Below the pieces are notes generated by a model. It saw only the letters and a program-made list of their open reading frames with translations, was not told the origin of the DNA and ran no database searches. DNA of 64,000 nt from Pseudonocardia sp. EC080619-01 (GTDB lineage Bacteria; Actinomycetota; Actinomycetes; Mycobacteriales; Pseudonocardiaceae), in NCBI RefSeq assembly GCF_001420995.1, contig NZ_CP012184.1, positions 914,501-978,500 on the forward strand. The letters run 5' to 3'. A program made the position numbers and the translations under genes. Shown here one piece after another: positions 1 through 8,531 of this stretch. Within the stretch, counting starts at the first letter, position 1. Every line of letters starts with the position of its first letter.

Positions 1-1
1 G

Positions 2-907
2 GTCGCGGCCGCCTTCACCGCCCGCCGCGTCGAGCGGATGCGACCGCACGTCGCCGGGATCGCCGACGACCTCGTCGACGGGCTCGTCGCGGGCGGCAGC
101 CCCGCCGACCTGGTGTCGGCGGTGTCGATGCCGTTCCCGGTGATCGTGATCTGCGAGCTGCTCGGCGTGCCGCTCGACGGGCGCGACACCTTCCGGGCCG
201 CCGCCGACGCGGCGCTGTCGACGTCGGCCGTACCGGTCGAGGAGCGGCGGCAGGCCATGACCGACCTGCACACCTACATCGCCTCGCTCGTCGCCGAGCG
301 CCGGGACCGGCCGGACGGGCCCGGCGACGACGTGCTCGGCGGCCTGGTCTCGGCCCGCGACGACGACGGCGACCGGCTCTCGGAGGGCGAGATGGTCTCG
401 CTCGGCTCGGCGATCCTGCTCGCCGGCCACGAGACCACGATGAACATGACCGGCAACATGGTCCGGACGCTCCTGCACGAGCGCTCCCGCTGGGACGCGC
501 TGGTCGCCGAGCCCGACGGGATCCCGGCCGCGGTCGAGGAGATGCTGCGGTTCATCCCGCTCGGCAGGCAGGCCGGGCTGCCGCGGATCGCCACCGCCGA
601 CGTCGAGCTCACCGGCGGCACCGTCCGCGCCGGGGAGGCCGTGCTCGTCTCCACCAACGCGGCGAACCGCGATCCCGAGGTCTTCGACGACCCGGACGCA
701 CTGCACCTGGACCGCTCCCCCGGCGCCCACGTCGCGTTCGGCTACGGCCCGCACCACTGCCTCGGCGCGTCGCTGGCCCGCATGGAACTGCAGACGATCC
801 TGCGCGCGCTCACCACCCGGCTGCCCGGGCTCGACCTGGCCGACGACGTCGAGTGGCGCGCCACCTCGGCCGTGCGCGGCCCGGCCCGGCTGCCGGTGAC
901 CTGGTGA
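2..907 (+). CDS. Cytochrome P450, 5' end cut by window edge
   Basis: The frame is open from the first complete codon, so the N-terminus lies outside the window. About 301 codons remain of an enzyme usually near 400 aa. Signatures in order are the I-helix oxygen-activation motif AGHETT (near base 421), the K-helix EEMLR of the ExxR type (near 537), and the heme-thiolate loop FGYGPHHCLG with its Cys ligand (near 737-766). Bacterial soluble P450s of this kind hydroxylate small hydrophobic molecules using a ferredoxin and reductase; neither partner is encoded nearby. A Baeyer-Villiger monooxygenase starts 37 bp downstream on the same strand, so the two probably share a transcript and act in sequence. 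The substrate cannot be inferred. Confidence 0.95.
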   Translation, partial: VAAAFTARRVERMRPHVAGIADDLVDGLVAGGSPADLVSAVSMPFPVIVICELLGVPLDGRDTFRAAADAALSTSAVPVEERRQAMTDLHTYIASLVAERRDRPDGPGDDVLGGLVSARDDDGDRLSEGEMVSLGSAILLAGHETTMNMTGNMVRTLLHERSRWDALVAEPDGIPAAVEEMLRFIPLGRQAGLPRIATADVELTGGTVRAGEAVLVSTNAANRDPEVFDDPDALHLDRSPGAHVAFGYGPHHCLGASLARMELQTILRALTTRLPGLDLADDVEWRATSAVRGPARLPVTW

Positions 908-944
908 CCACACCCGACCCCCGACTCCCCGGAGGAACCCCGCG

Positions 945-2759
945 GTGACGACCGATGCCACCCCCCGCCCCGACGCGGGCGACCCGACCGCCGCCGACAT
1001 GGACCGGCTACGCGAGCGCTACCGCACCGAACGCGACCGCCGGATCCGCACCGACGGCACCGCCCAGTACCGCACCGCCACCGGCGACTTCGGCTTCTAC
1101 GCCGACGACCCGTGGTCCCCGCCCGGGGACCGGGACCCGGTGCACGACCACGTCGACGCGCTCGTCGTCGGTGGCGGGTTCGGCGGGCTGGTCGCCGCCG
1201 CCCGGCTGCGCGAGGCCGGTCTGGAGCGGATCCGGATCGTCGACGTCGCGGGCGACCTGGGCGGCACCTGGTACTGGAACCGCTATCCCGGCATCGCCTG
1301 CGACATCGAGTCGTCGATCTACCTGCCGCTGCTGGAGGAGATCGGCGGGATGCCCAGCCGGAAGTACCCGCCGGGCGAGGAGATCCGCGGCCACGCCCGG
1401 GCGATCGGCGAACGCTTCGACCTCTACACCGACGCCCTGTTCGGCACCGAGGTCACGTCGCTGACCTGGGACGACGCCGGACACTGGGACGTCGGGACGG
1501 ACCGCGGAGACGCCGTCACCGCGCGCTTCGTGGTGATCTCGTCGGGGCCGTTCAACCGGCCGAAGCTGCCCGGGATCCCGGGCATCGAGGACTTCGCCGG
1601 GCACACGTTCCACACCAGCCGGTGGGACTTCGCCTACACCGGCGGCGACGCGACCGGCGGCCTGGACCGGATCGGCGGGAAGCGGATCGCCGTGATCGGC
1701 ACCGGCGCCACCGCGATCCAGTGCGTGCCGCACCTCGCCGAGGGCGCCGCGCACCTCTACGTCGTGCAGCGGACGCCGTCCTGTGTGGACGTCCGAGACG
1801 ACGCCCCCTACGACGCGCAGTGGTGGTCGTCGCTCGAACCCGGCTGGCAGCGGCGCCGCCGCGAGGACTTCCTGCACCTGATGAACATGCTGCCGCCACG
1901 GCACGGCGGCGCCGGGGACGACGGCGTCGCCGACCGGTGGACCGACACCGCGCCGATCCGCGGCGTCGCCCGCTACGCCCGCACCCACGGCACCGAGTCC
2001 CTCGCCGACGCCCTCGAGATCGCCGACGCCGAGAAGATGGACGAGATCCGCGCCCGGGTCGACACGGTCGTCGACGACCCGGCCACCGCGGACGCGCTGA
2101 AGCCCTGGTACCGGCAGATGTGCAAGCGGCCCACGTTCAGCGACCGCTACCTGCAGGCGTTCAACCGCGACGACGTGACGCTGCTCGACACCGGCGGCCA
2201 GGGCGTCGAGAAGATCACCCCGGCCGGGCTCGTCGTCGACGGCACCGAGTACCCGGTGGACGCGATCGTGTTCGCCACCGGGTTCGAGCTGGGCGCCGAC
2301 CCGGCCACCCGCGCCGGTGCGGACGTCCGCGGCCGGGACGGGCTCGCGCTGGGCGAGAAGTGGGCCGACGGCCTGTCCACCCTGCACGGCTGGGTCAGCC
2401 GCGGGTTCCCGAACCTGTTCCACGTCGGTGCCCTGCAGAACTCGGCGTCGGTCAACTTCACGCACGTGCTGGAGGAGCAGGCGACGCACATCGCGGCCGT
2501 CGTCGCCGAGGCGGGCAGGCGTGGCGCGACCGCCGTCGAGCCCACCGCCGGGGCCGAGGACGCCTGGGTGGCGACGATCCGCGACCGCGCGGTCGACCAG
2601 CAGGGCTTCCTCGCCGAGTGCACGCCCGGCTACTACAACTTCGAGGGGCGCCCGCGGAAGCGGAACGAGCAGTTCGGCGGTGGACCGGTGGAGTTCCACG
2701 AGATCCTGCACGCCTGGCGCGACAGCGGGATGGACGACGTGTTCGAGGGGCCGCGGTGA
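945..2759 (+). CDS. Flavin-dependent Baeyer-Villiger monooxygenase
   Basis: A 604-aa class B flavoprotein. The FAD-binding GGGFGG lies at residues 76-81 and is followed by GGTWYWNRYPG and a CDIES segment typical of the family. The BVMO fingerprint FAGHTFHTSRW (FxGxxxHxxxW) is near residue 217, and a second Rossmann motif GTGATA (NADPH side) is near 251. Such enzymes insert oxygen next to a ketone to make an ester or lactone. The start is GTG with GGAGGA 8 bases upstream. The stop overlaps the next start by 4 bp, so translation is likely coupled. Known for the family: ketone oxidation. Inferred: it oxidises a ketone derived from the upstream P450 product, and the next protein may handle the resulting lactone. 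Confidence 0.93.
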   Translation: MTTDATPRPDAGDPTAADMDRLRERYRTERDRRIRTDGTAQYRTATGDFGFYADDPWSPPGDRDPVHDHVDALVVGGGFGGLVAAARLREAGLERIRIVDVAGDLGGTWYWNRYPGIACDIESSIYLPLLEEIGGMPSRKYPPGEEIRGHARAIGERFDLYTDALFGTEVTSLTWDDAGHWDVGTDRGDAVTARFVVISSGPFNRPKLPGIPGIEDFAGHTFHTSRWDFAYTGGDATGGLDRIGGKRIAVIGTGATAIQCVPHLAEGAAHLYVVQRTPSCVDVRDDAPYDAQWWSSLEPGWQRRRREDFLHLMNMLPPRHGGAGDDGVADRWTDTAPIRGVARYARTHGTESLADALEIADAEKMDEIRARVDTVVDDPATADALKPWYRQMCKRPTFSDRYLQAFNRDDVTLLDTGGQGVEKITPAGLVVDGTEYPVDAIVFATGFELGADPATRAGADVRGRDGLALGEKWADGLSTLHGWVSRGFPNLFHVGALQNSASVNFTHVLEEQATHIAAVVAEAGRRGATAVEPTAGAEDAWVATIRDRAVDQQGFLAECTPGYYNFEGRPRKRNEQFGGGPVEFHEILHAWRDSGMDDVFEGPR

Positions 2760-4330
2760 GCGCCCGCCCCGTCGCGGGGCCACTCTCCGGTCCGCTGTGG
2801 ACGGCGCCCGGCCTGCGGGCCGAGCCGCTGTGCCCGCCGAACCCGCTCTGGGCCTCCAACGGGATCGCGTTCGGCCCGGACGGCCGGTTGTGGATCGCCC
2901 AGTTCCTCGGCGGCACGGTCGGTGCGCTCGATCTCGGCACCGGGGAGATCGAGACGGTGCTCGGGCCGGACGGCCCGCTGACCGCCCCGGACGACCTGGT
3001 GTTCGGCGACGGCGGCGAGCTGTTCGTCGTCGACCTCCCGGCCGGGCTGGTGTGGCGGCGCGACCCGGACGGTGCGACGACCGTGGTGGCCGACGGGATC
3101 GTCGCGCCGGACGGGATCGCCTGGCACCGCGGCCGGCTGTTCGTCAACGAGCTGGTGCCGGAGGGCAGGCTCCTGGAGATCGACCTCGCCGGCGGCCCGC
3201 CCCGGGTGCTGGCGGACGACCTCGCGCTGGGCAACGCGATGCAGGTGGGCCCGGACGGGCTCCTCTACTACCCGCACCTGCTCTCCGGCGAGGTGTGGCG
3301 GGTCGACCCGGACGGCGGCACCCCGGAACGGGTCCTCGCCGGGCTGGACCGCCCGGTCGCCGTCCGGTTCGACCCGGCCGGGCGGCTGCGGATCCTGTCC
3401 AACGGCGAGCGCGGGACGCTGTGGACCCACGACGGCGACGGGCCTCTCCGCGAGCTGCACACCGGGGTCGGCGGGGCCGACAACGTCGCGTTCGCCCCGG
3501 ACGGCACGGCCTACGTGTCCGGGGCGTTCCACGGCGGCGTCCACGCCGTCGACCCCGCCGGGACGGTGCGCGTGATCGTGCCGGAGGGGCTGAACGGCCC
3601 GTTCGGGATCGCCGCCGCCCCGGACGGGATCCTGGCCGCGGACCACTTCGGACTCGCACTCGTCGCGGACGGCCGGGCCGGCGCGCTCGGCGACGTCGTG
3701 ACCGAGGTCCGCGGCGGCGTCCGCGGGATCGCCCGGCGCGGCGGGGACACCGTGCTCACCACCGACGCCGGCGGCGTGTGGCGGGGCGCACCCGGCGCGT
3801 GGAAGCCCCTGGCCGACGGGCTCGGCTCCCCCACCGGCGTCGCCGAGGCCGGGGACGGGGTGCTCGTCGCCGAGACCGCCGCCGGGCGGGTGCTGCACGT
3901 CGCCGACGACGGCACCGTCACCGTCCGCGCCGACGGGCTCGACCGGCCGGTCGGCGTCGCCACCGGTGAGGACGGGTGCGGGTACGTGACCACGACCGGT
4001 GGCGGCCGGGTCCTCCGGCTCGACGACGACGGCGGGTCCACCGTGCTCGGCGCCGGCCTGCACCGTCCGGAGGGGCTCGCCGCGTCCGGCGGGGCGCTGT
4101 GGTGCGCCGAGGCCGGGACCGGGCGGCTGCTGCGGATCGACCCGGTCCGGCGGGCCACCGGCGTCGCGGCGTCGGGACTCGCGTTCGACGTCCGCCCGCC
4201 GCACGTGCCCGACGACTGCCGCAGCGGCGCCGCCCGCCGCCCGGCACCGTTCGCGGGGGTCACCGCCGACGGGGACGGGATCGTCGTGGCGTGCACCGGC
4301 GCGGGGAACCTGGTGCGGCTCGGGAGCTGA
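2756..4330 (+). CDS. SMP-30/gluconolactonase-like beta-propeller protein
   Basis: A 524-aa protein beginning at a GTG that overlaps the BVMO stop (GTGA). The same frame is open far upstream, but that part is antisense-like shadow of the BVMO, so the long version is rejected. The sequence is a chain of propeller blades with repeated 'PDG' turns, such as GIAFGPDGRLWIAQF near the N-terminus and further NHL/SMP-30-like units to the C-terminus. It is about 1.7 times the usual single-propeller length, so two propellers are possible. Proteins of this superfamily include metal-dependent lactonases. Coupling to a BVMO makes lactone hydrolysis an attractive guess, but metal ligands were not assigned. 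No signal peptide is evident. Confidence 0.8.
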   Translation: MSARPVAGPLSGPLWTAPGLRAEPLCPPNPLWASNGIAFGPDGRLWIAQFLGGTVGALDLGTGEIETVLGPDGPLTAPDDLVFGDGGELFVVDLPAGLVWRRDPDGATTVVADGIVAPDGIAWHRGRLFVNELVPEGRLLEIDLAGGPPRVLADDLALGNAMQVGPDGLLYYPHLLSGEVWRVDPDGGTPERVLAGLDRPVAVRFDPAGRLRILSNGERGTLWTHDGDGPLRELHTGVGGADNVAFAPDGTAYVSGAFHGGVHAVDPAGTVRVIVPEGLNGPFGIAAAPDGILAADHFGLALVADGRAGALGDVVTEVRGGVRGIARRGGDTVLTTDAGGVWRGAPGAWKPLADGLGSPTGVAEAGDGVLVAETAAGRVLHVADDGTVTVRADGLDRPVGVATGEDGCGYVTTTGGGRVLRLDDDGGSTVLGAGLHRPEGLAASGGALWCAEAGTGRLLRIDPVRRATGVAASGLAFDVRPPHVPDDCRSGAARRPAPFAGVTADGDGIVVACTGAGNLVRLGS

Positions 4331-4339
4331 CCCGATCCG

Positions 4340-4356
4340 CCGGCCGGTCAGGCCGG
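4340..4356. terminator. Hairpin between convergent genes
   Basis: A perfect inverted repeat, CCGGCC-ggtca-GGCCGG, lies between the convergent propeller gene and the tetR-like gene and covers the stop of the latter. It has no T-run, as is common in high-GC actinomycetes. A bidirectional terminator role is inferred from position only. Confidence 0.35.
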
Positions 4357-5004
4357 TGGGCTCGCCGCGACGCCGTGGGTGGCGGCCCGGACCGCCGTCG
4401 AGAGCCGGGCGGTCAGGTCGTCGACCGGGGGCTCGTGGCCGTCCGCCGTGACGGCCGCGATGTCCTCGGTCGCGATCCGCAGCGCCGCGTTCAGCGCGGC
4501 GGCCTGCACCCGGACCTCGATGTCACCGACGTCGCGGCCGAGCCGCTCGGCGAGGATCCCGGCCAGCACCGGCTCGGCCCGCTCCTGCACGACGAGCCAG
4601 ATCGCGCGCAGCGCGAGCTCGTCGCGGGACATCCGGACGACGGCCAGCACGAGCTCACCGTCGTCCGGGCCGCCGTCGTCGTGCTCCGGGAAGTCGGTGA
4701 GGAGGTGCTCCTCCAGCGACCGGCCGGCGGGCCAGCGGGCCAGGCAGGCGGTGAAGGCGTCGGTCGAGAGGCTCAGCACCGGCTCGACGCAGCTCTCCTT
4801 GGTCCGGAACCAGCGCCAGAACGTGCGGGCCGACAGGCCGACGGCGTCGGCGATCTGCTCCCCGCTGGTCCCGGCGACGCCGTGCTCGCGGAACAGCCGG
4901 ATCGCCGCCCGGGAGATCTCGAGCCGCTGCAGGGCACGACGGCGGTCGCTCATCGGCCGCCGGCCGCGCCGCGCCGCCGGTGCCGTCTCCGCCGCCACGT
5001 CCAC
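4348..5004 (-). CDS. TetR family transcriptional regulator
   Basis: A 218-aa protein with a TetR N-terminal helix-turn-helix at about residues 25-70, including AIRLFREHGVAGTSGEQIAD and a recognition helix GLSARTFWRWF. The C-terminal domain is the usual variable helical ligand-binding part. An internal Met (MSDRRRALQRL) about 17 residues in could be the true start; the first 17 residues are low complexity. It is convergent with the P450-BVMO-propeller operon, whose control is its most obvious candidate role, although it could also act on the WD40 gene that starts divergently 253 bp away. Confidence 0.88.
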   Translation of the reverse strand: MDVAAETAPAARRGRRPMSDRRRALQRLEISRAAIRLFREHGVAGTSGEQIADAVGLSARTFWRWFRTKESCVEPVLSLSTDAFTACLARWPAGRSLEEHLLTDFPEHDDGGPDDGELVLAVVRMSRDELALRAIWLVVQERAEPVLAGILAERLGRDVGDIEVRVQAAALNAALRIATEDIAAVTADGHEPPVDDLTARLSTAVRAATHGVAASPPA

Positions 5005-5257
5005 GCCTCCCCCGGATCGTCGGGCGGTCAGCGTACTGGTCGGGATCCGGGGTCCCCCGCATCCCGTGCGCGCCGTTCACCGCCCCGACGGCCGGTCACC
5101 GCGGGGAATCCGGCGTTCGCCCGTCCGGGGCACCGCCGGTCACCGAGCGGCCGGAACCGGTCACCGCCGGTCGGCCCGTGACACCCCCTCGCGCGTTAAC
5201 GATGGAGCGCGGGGCCCGACATGCAGACGGCCGCCGACCCCGGGGAGGAACCACCGC

Positions 5258-7453
5258 ATGCCCGTCGAGATGTTCTGGGACGGACTGGAGCAGCGCGTCG
5301 CAGGCGGCGCCCTGCACGACGGGGCCGGTGACCTGACCCCGCCGGCCGGCGTCAGCGCGGCGGCGGTGCGCCGCGTGCTGGACCTGGAGGCGCACCACCT
5401 GCGCGACCCCGATCTCGCCGGGCAGGCCGCCGGGCTGCCCCAGCAGCTGCTGGCCCGGGCGGCCGTCACGGGCGAGGACGCGCTGGCCGGGGCCGCGCGG
5501 GCCCGGATCGAGTCCCGCGGGCTGTCCGCGCTCGCCACCCGCTGGCGGACGCGGCCGCCGTCCGCGGCGCTGCTGCGCATCCTCGACGGGCACGGCGACG
5601 CCCTCACCGGGCTGGCCGTCGACCCCGGCGGGGCGCTGCTCTCGGTCGACGCCTCCGGCGGCGCGGTGGCCTGGGACCCGGCGACCGGGACGCCCGTCGC
5701 CCACCCGGTGACGGGGCCGTGCGGGCCGGAGCGGGCCGCCGGTCCGGCGCCCGTGCTCGCCGTCGCGACCACCGCCGACGGCGGGCTGGTCGCGGTCGCG
5801 GGGTCCGACGACGTCGTCCGGGTGCGGGCCGCGGGCGGCGCCGAGGTGGCGGCCCTCACCGGGCACACCACCCCGGTCACCGTGCTCGCCTTCGCCGACG
5901 CCCCCTCCGGTGCGACCCGGCTGCTGGGCGCCGCGCTGGACGGCACCGTCCTCGTCTGGGACGTCGTCCGCGGCACCGCGGTGGTGCTGTCCGGGCACGA
6001 CGGCCCGGTGCGGGCGCTCGTCGCGACGGCGTCCGGGCGCGCCGTGACCGGCGGCGACGACGGCACCCTCCGCGCCTGGGACACCACCACCGGTGCGCAG
6101 CTCGCGACGCTCCAGGCCGACGCGGGCGTCACCGGGGTGGCGGTGACCGGGCCGGAGGAGCTGCTCGCCGTCACCGCCGACGGTGCGGTGCACGGTTTCG
6201 TGATGACCGCCGGCGTACCGCACGACGCGGTGGTCCTCGACCGGTCCGGCGCCCCGGCCACCGCCGCCGGCCCCGCGGGTCCGGGACGGGCGCTGGCGAC
6301 CCGGGCGGACGGCACCGTCGAGCTGTGGTGGACCGGCGACGAGCCGGGCCGGGTCACGCTGACGGGGCACGGCACCGCGGTGCGGGCCGCGGCCGCGAAC
6401 GCCGACGGCACGCTCGTCGCGACCGGCGACGACCACGGCCGGATCCTGCTGTGGGACCCGGCCGCCGCGGCACCGGCCGGGGACCGCCCCGGCCTCCCGG
6501 AGGCCGTCGGCGCGATCGTCGTCGCGGGCGGGCTGATCGTCTCCGCGGCCCGCGGCACCGGTGAGCTGGTCGCCCTCGACCTGCGGACCGGCGACGAGTG
6601 CTGGCGCTGCGACGGCGGGCCCGGCCCGGTGTGGTCGGACACCGCCGGGATGCGGATCTTCACCGCGTCCGGGGGCACCGTCACCGAGCGGTACGCCGCC
6701 ACCGGGCTCGCGGCCGGGTCGGTCGAGGTCCCGGGCCGGGTGCTGGCCGGGCGCGGGACGCTCGTGGTGGTCGGCGACGGCGACCGGGTCGCCGTCGCCG
6801 ACGCGCGGACCGGCCGGATCTACCGCAGCGCGACGACCGGGGCGCCGGTCCGGCGGGCCGCGCTCACGCCCGGCGGGAGCACCGTGCTGCTCGGCGCGGA
6901 CACCGCGCTCGCCGCGTGGCGGCCTGCCGCGGGTGATCCGGTCGTCGTGCCGCTGCCCGGCTCGATGCTCGCGGCGGTCGCGATCGACGACGAGGGCTGC
7001 CACGCCGTCGCCGCGGACGCCGACGGCCGGGCGCACGTCTGGACGGTCGGCACGGACCGGGTGACCACGGTGCGCGCCGACCCCGTCCAGCTCTGCGCCG
7101 CGACCGCCGCCGGCGGGCACCGTGCCGTCACCGCGGGCACCGGCGGGACCGCGCTGCTGTGGGACCTGACCCGGGCCGCCGTGCTCGTCCGCACCCCGCT
7201 CGACGCCCCGCTCACCGCGCTGGCCGCGGCGCACGGGAGCGTCGTCGCGGGCGACGCCTGCGGCGACACGCACTGCCTGGACCTCCTCGACGGGGTCTCC
7301 ACCACGGGGCCGACCATCCCGGTCCCGCGGGACGGCGCCGCGGAGCCCGAGCCCGCGCCGCCGGTGGTCCCCGAGCAGGCGGGCGCGCCGGAGCAGGGCG
7401 CCCCGTCCGGGCAGCCCGCGCCGCGACTGCGGCGGCTCCTCGGACTGCGGTGA
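5258..7453 (+). CDS. WD40 repeat protein
   Basis: A 731-aa protein starting at ATG behind a strong GGGGAGGAA ribosome site; the frame is open further upstream, but without support. The first ~105 residues form a non-repeat helical domain (EMFWDGLEQR...). Multiple WD40 units follow, with GH...WD signatures such as GHDGPVRALVATASGR...LRAWDT and GHGTAVRAAAANADGT...ILLWDP. The last ~40 residues are Pro/Glu-rich and end in a basic RLRRLLGLR. No transmembrane segment is seen. WD40 propellers are scaffolds or sensors, and the N-terminal domain was not recognised. It stands next to a universal stress protein and an intracellular-looking subtilisin, so a stress- or damage-sensing role is possible but unproven. 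Confidence 0.85.
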   Translation: MPVEMFWDGLEQRVAGGALHDGAGDLTPPAGVSAAAVRRVLDLEAHHLRDPDLAGQAAGLPQQLLARAAVTGEDALAGAARARIESRGLSALATRWRTRPPSAALLRILDGHGDALTGLAVDPGGALLSVDASGGAVAWDPATGTPVAHPVTGPCGPERAAGPAPVLAVATTADGGLVAVAGSDDVVRVRAAGGAEVAALTGHTTPVTVLAFADAPSGATRLLGAALDGTVLVWDVVRGTAVVLSGHDGPVRALVATASGRAVTGGDDGTLRAWDTTTGAQLATLQADAGVTGVAVTGPEELLAVTADGAVHGFVMTAGVPHDAVVLDRSGAPATAAGPAGPGRALATRADGTVELWWTGDEPGRVTLTGHGTAVRAAAANADGTLVATGDDHGRILLWDPAAAAPAGDRPGLPEAVGAIVVAGGLIVSAARGTGELVALDLRTGDECWRCDGGPGPVWSDTAGMRIFTASGGTVTERYAATGLAAGSVEVPGRVLAGRGTLVVVGDGDRVAVADARTGRIYRSATTGAPVRRAALTPGGSTVLLGADTALAAWRPAAGDPVVVPLPGSMLAAVAIDDEGCHAVAADADGRAHVWTVGTDRVTTVRADPVQLCAATAAGGHRAVTAGTGGTALLWDLTRAAVLVRTPLDAPLTALAAAHGSVVAGDACGDTHCLDLLDGVSTTGPTIPVPRDGAAEPEPAPPVVPEQAGAPEQGAPSGQPAPRLRRLLGLR

Positions 7454-7470
7454 GCGGGGGGCCGGGCCGC

Positions 7471-8337
7471 TCAGGGGCGTGCGACCAGCACCGGGCAGTC
7501 CGCGTGCCGCAGGAGCGCCTGCCCGACCGACCCGAGCAGCAGGCCGGCGAGGCCACCGCGGCCCCGTGACCCGACCACGACCAGCCCGGCCCCGGCCGAC
7601 TCCGCGATCAGCGCGTGTGCCGGGCGGTCGCGGACCACGATCCGCTGCACGTCGACGTCGGGATACTTCTCCGACCAGCCCGCGAGACGCTCGGCGAGGA
7701 CCTCCCGCTCCTCGGCCTCCAGCGCGGCCGCGTCGATCAGCACCGCGACGGCCGGATCGAGGACGACGTCGGACCAGGCGTGCACAGCGCGCAGCGGCAC
7801 CGACCGCCGGGACGCCTGCTCGAACGCGGGCCCGACCGCGGCCTCCCCCGCCGGGGAACCGTCGACGCCGAGCACCACCGGCAACCCGGCGTCCGGGGCC
7901 CGCTCGCCGCGCACCACCAGCACCGGGGAACCGCCGTGCGCGGCCACCGCCACCGCGACCGAGCCCACGAGCAGGCCGCTGAACCCGCCGAGGCCGCGGC
8001 TCCCGACGACGGTCAGGGACGCGCCGCGCGACTCCTCGGTGAGCACGTCCGCCGGGTACCCGGCGCGGATCTCGGACTCCAGGTCGACGTCGATCCCGGA
8101 CACGAGCGCGGCCGCGCCGGTCAGCGCCTCCTGCAGCGTGCCGACGACCTGCGCGCGGTAGGCGGGTCCGAGCCCCATGTCGTGGCGGTGTCCCGGCGGC
8201 AACGGGGTGTACACGGCGACCAGCCGGAGCCGGACGCGCCGGGCCACCGCCTCCGCCGCCGCCCACCGGACCGCGGCCCGGGCGGACGCCGACCCGTCGA
8301 TCCCGACGACCACCGGACGACCCTGCTGGTCGGACAT
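7471..8337 (-). CDS. Universal stress protein with two UspA domains
   Basis: A 288-aa protein of two tandem Usp domains (about 1-145 and 150-288). Each ends in the nucleotide-binding G-2x-G-9x-G-S motif: GSRGLGGFSGLLVGS in the first and GSRGRGGLAGLLLGS in the second. Each domain opens with a VxGxDGS strand. Tandem Usps of this kind are widespread in actinobacteria and bind ATP. The start is the ATG of MSDQQG; the frame continues 57 codons upstream, but that part is Pro/Arg-rich shadow. It is convergent with the WD40 gene (17-bp gap) and divergent from the subtilase gene across a region with a perfect 9-bp inverted repeat. Confidence 0.92.
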   Translation of the reverse strand: MSDQQGRPVVVGIDGSASARAAVRWAAAEAVARRVRLRLVAVYTPLPPGHRHDMGLGPAYRAQVVGTLQEALTGAAALVSGIDVDLESEIRAGYPADVLTEESRGASLTVVGSRGLGGFSGLLVGSVAVAVAAHGGSPVLVVRGERAPDAGLPVVLGVDGSPAGEAAVGPAFEQASRRSVPLRAVHAWSDVVLDPAVAVLIDAAALEAEEREVLAERLAGWSEKYPDVDVQRIVVRDRPAHALIAESAGAGLVVVGSRGRGGLAGLLLGSVGQALLRHADCPVLVARP

Positions 8338-8469
8338 CACCACACCCCCGTCCACCGGCGTCCCTCGCCGGCCACGGCTCCACACTGGTCCGCGGAGCCG
8401 GGCGGGCACCGGAGGCGTCCGTCCCCCGGGGCCCGGGGCGGAGGACCCGGGTGGGCCGGTCGCGCCGCG

Positions 8470-8495
8470 GTGCCGCACGGCCACGGGTGCGGCAC
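8470..8495. promoter_or_regulatory. Perfect 9-bp inverted repeat in divergent usp/protease promoter
   Basis: GTGCCGCAC and its exact reverse complement GTGCGGCAC are separated by 8 bases, 37 bp before the protease start and 133 bp before the usp start. It could be an operator shared by the two genes or an mRNA hairpin. A smaller TGATC/GATCA pair lies at 8502-8520. Confidence 0.4.
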
Positions 8496-8531
8496 GATGT
8501 GTGATCACCGGCGGCGATCATCGGAGGCGAC

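Noticed and set aside
1112..2755. Upstream extension of the propeller reading frame across the BVMO gene
   Set aside because: Arg/Gly-rich composition typical of an out-of-phase shadow; the BVMO in the other frame has all its motifs, and a coupled GTG start exists at 2756.
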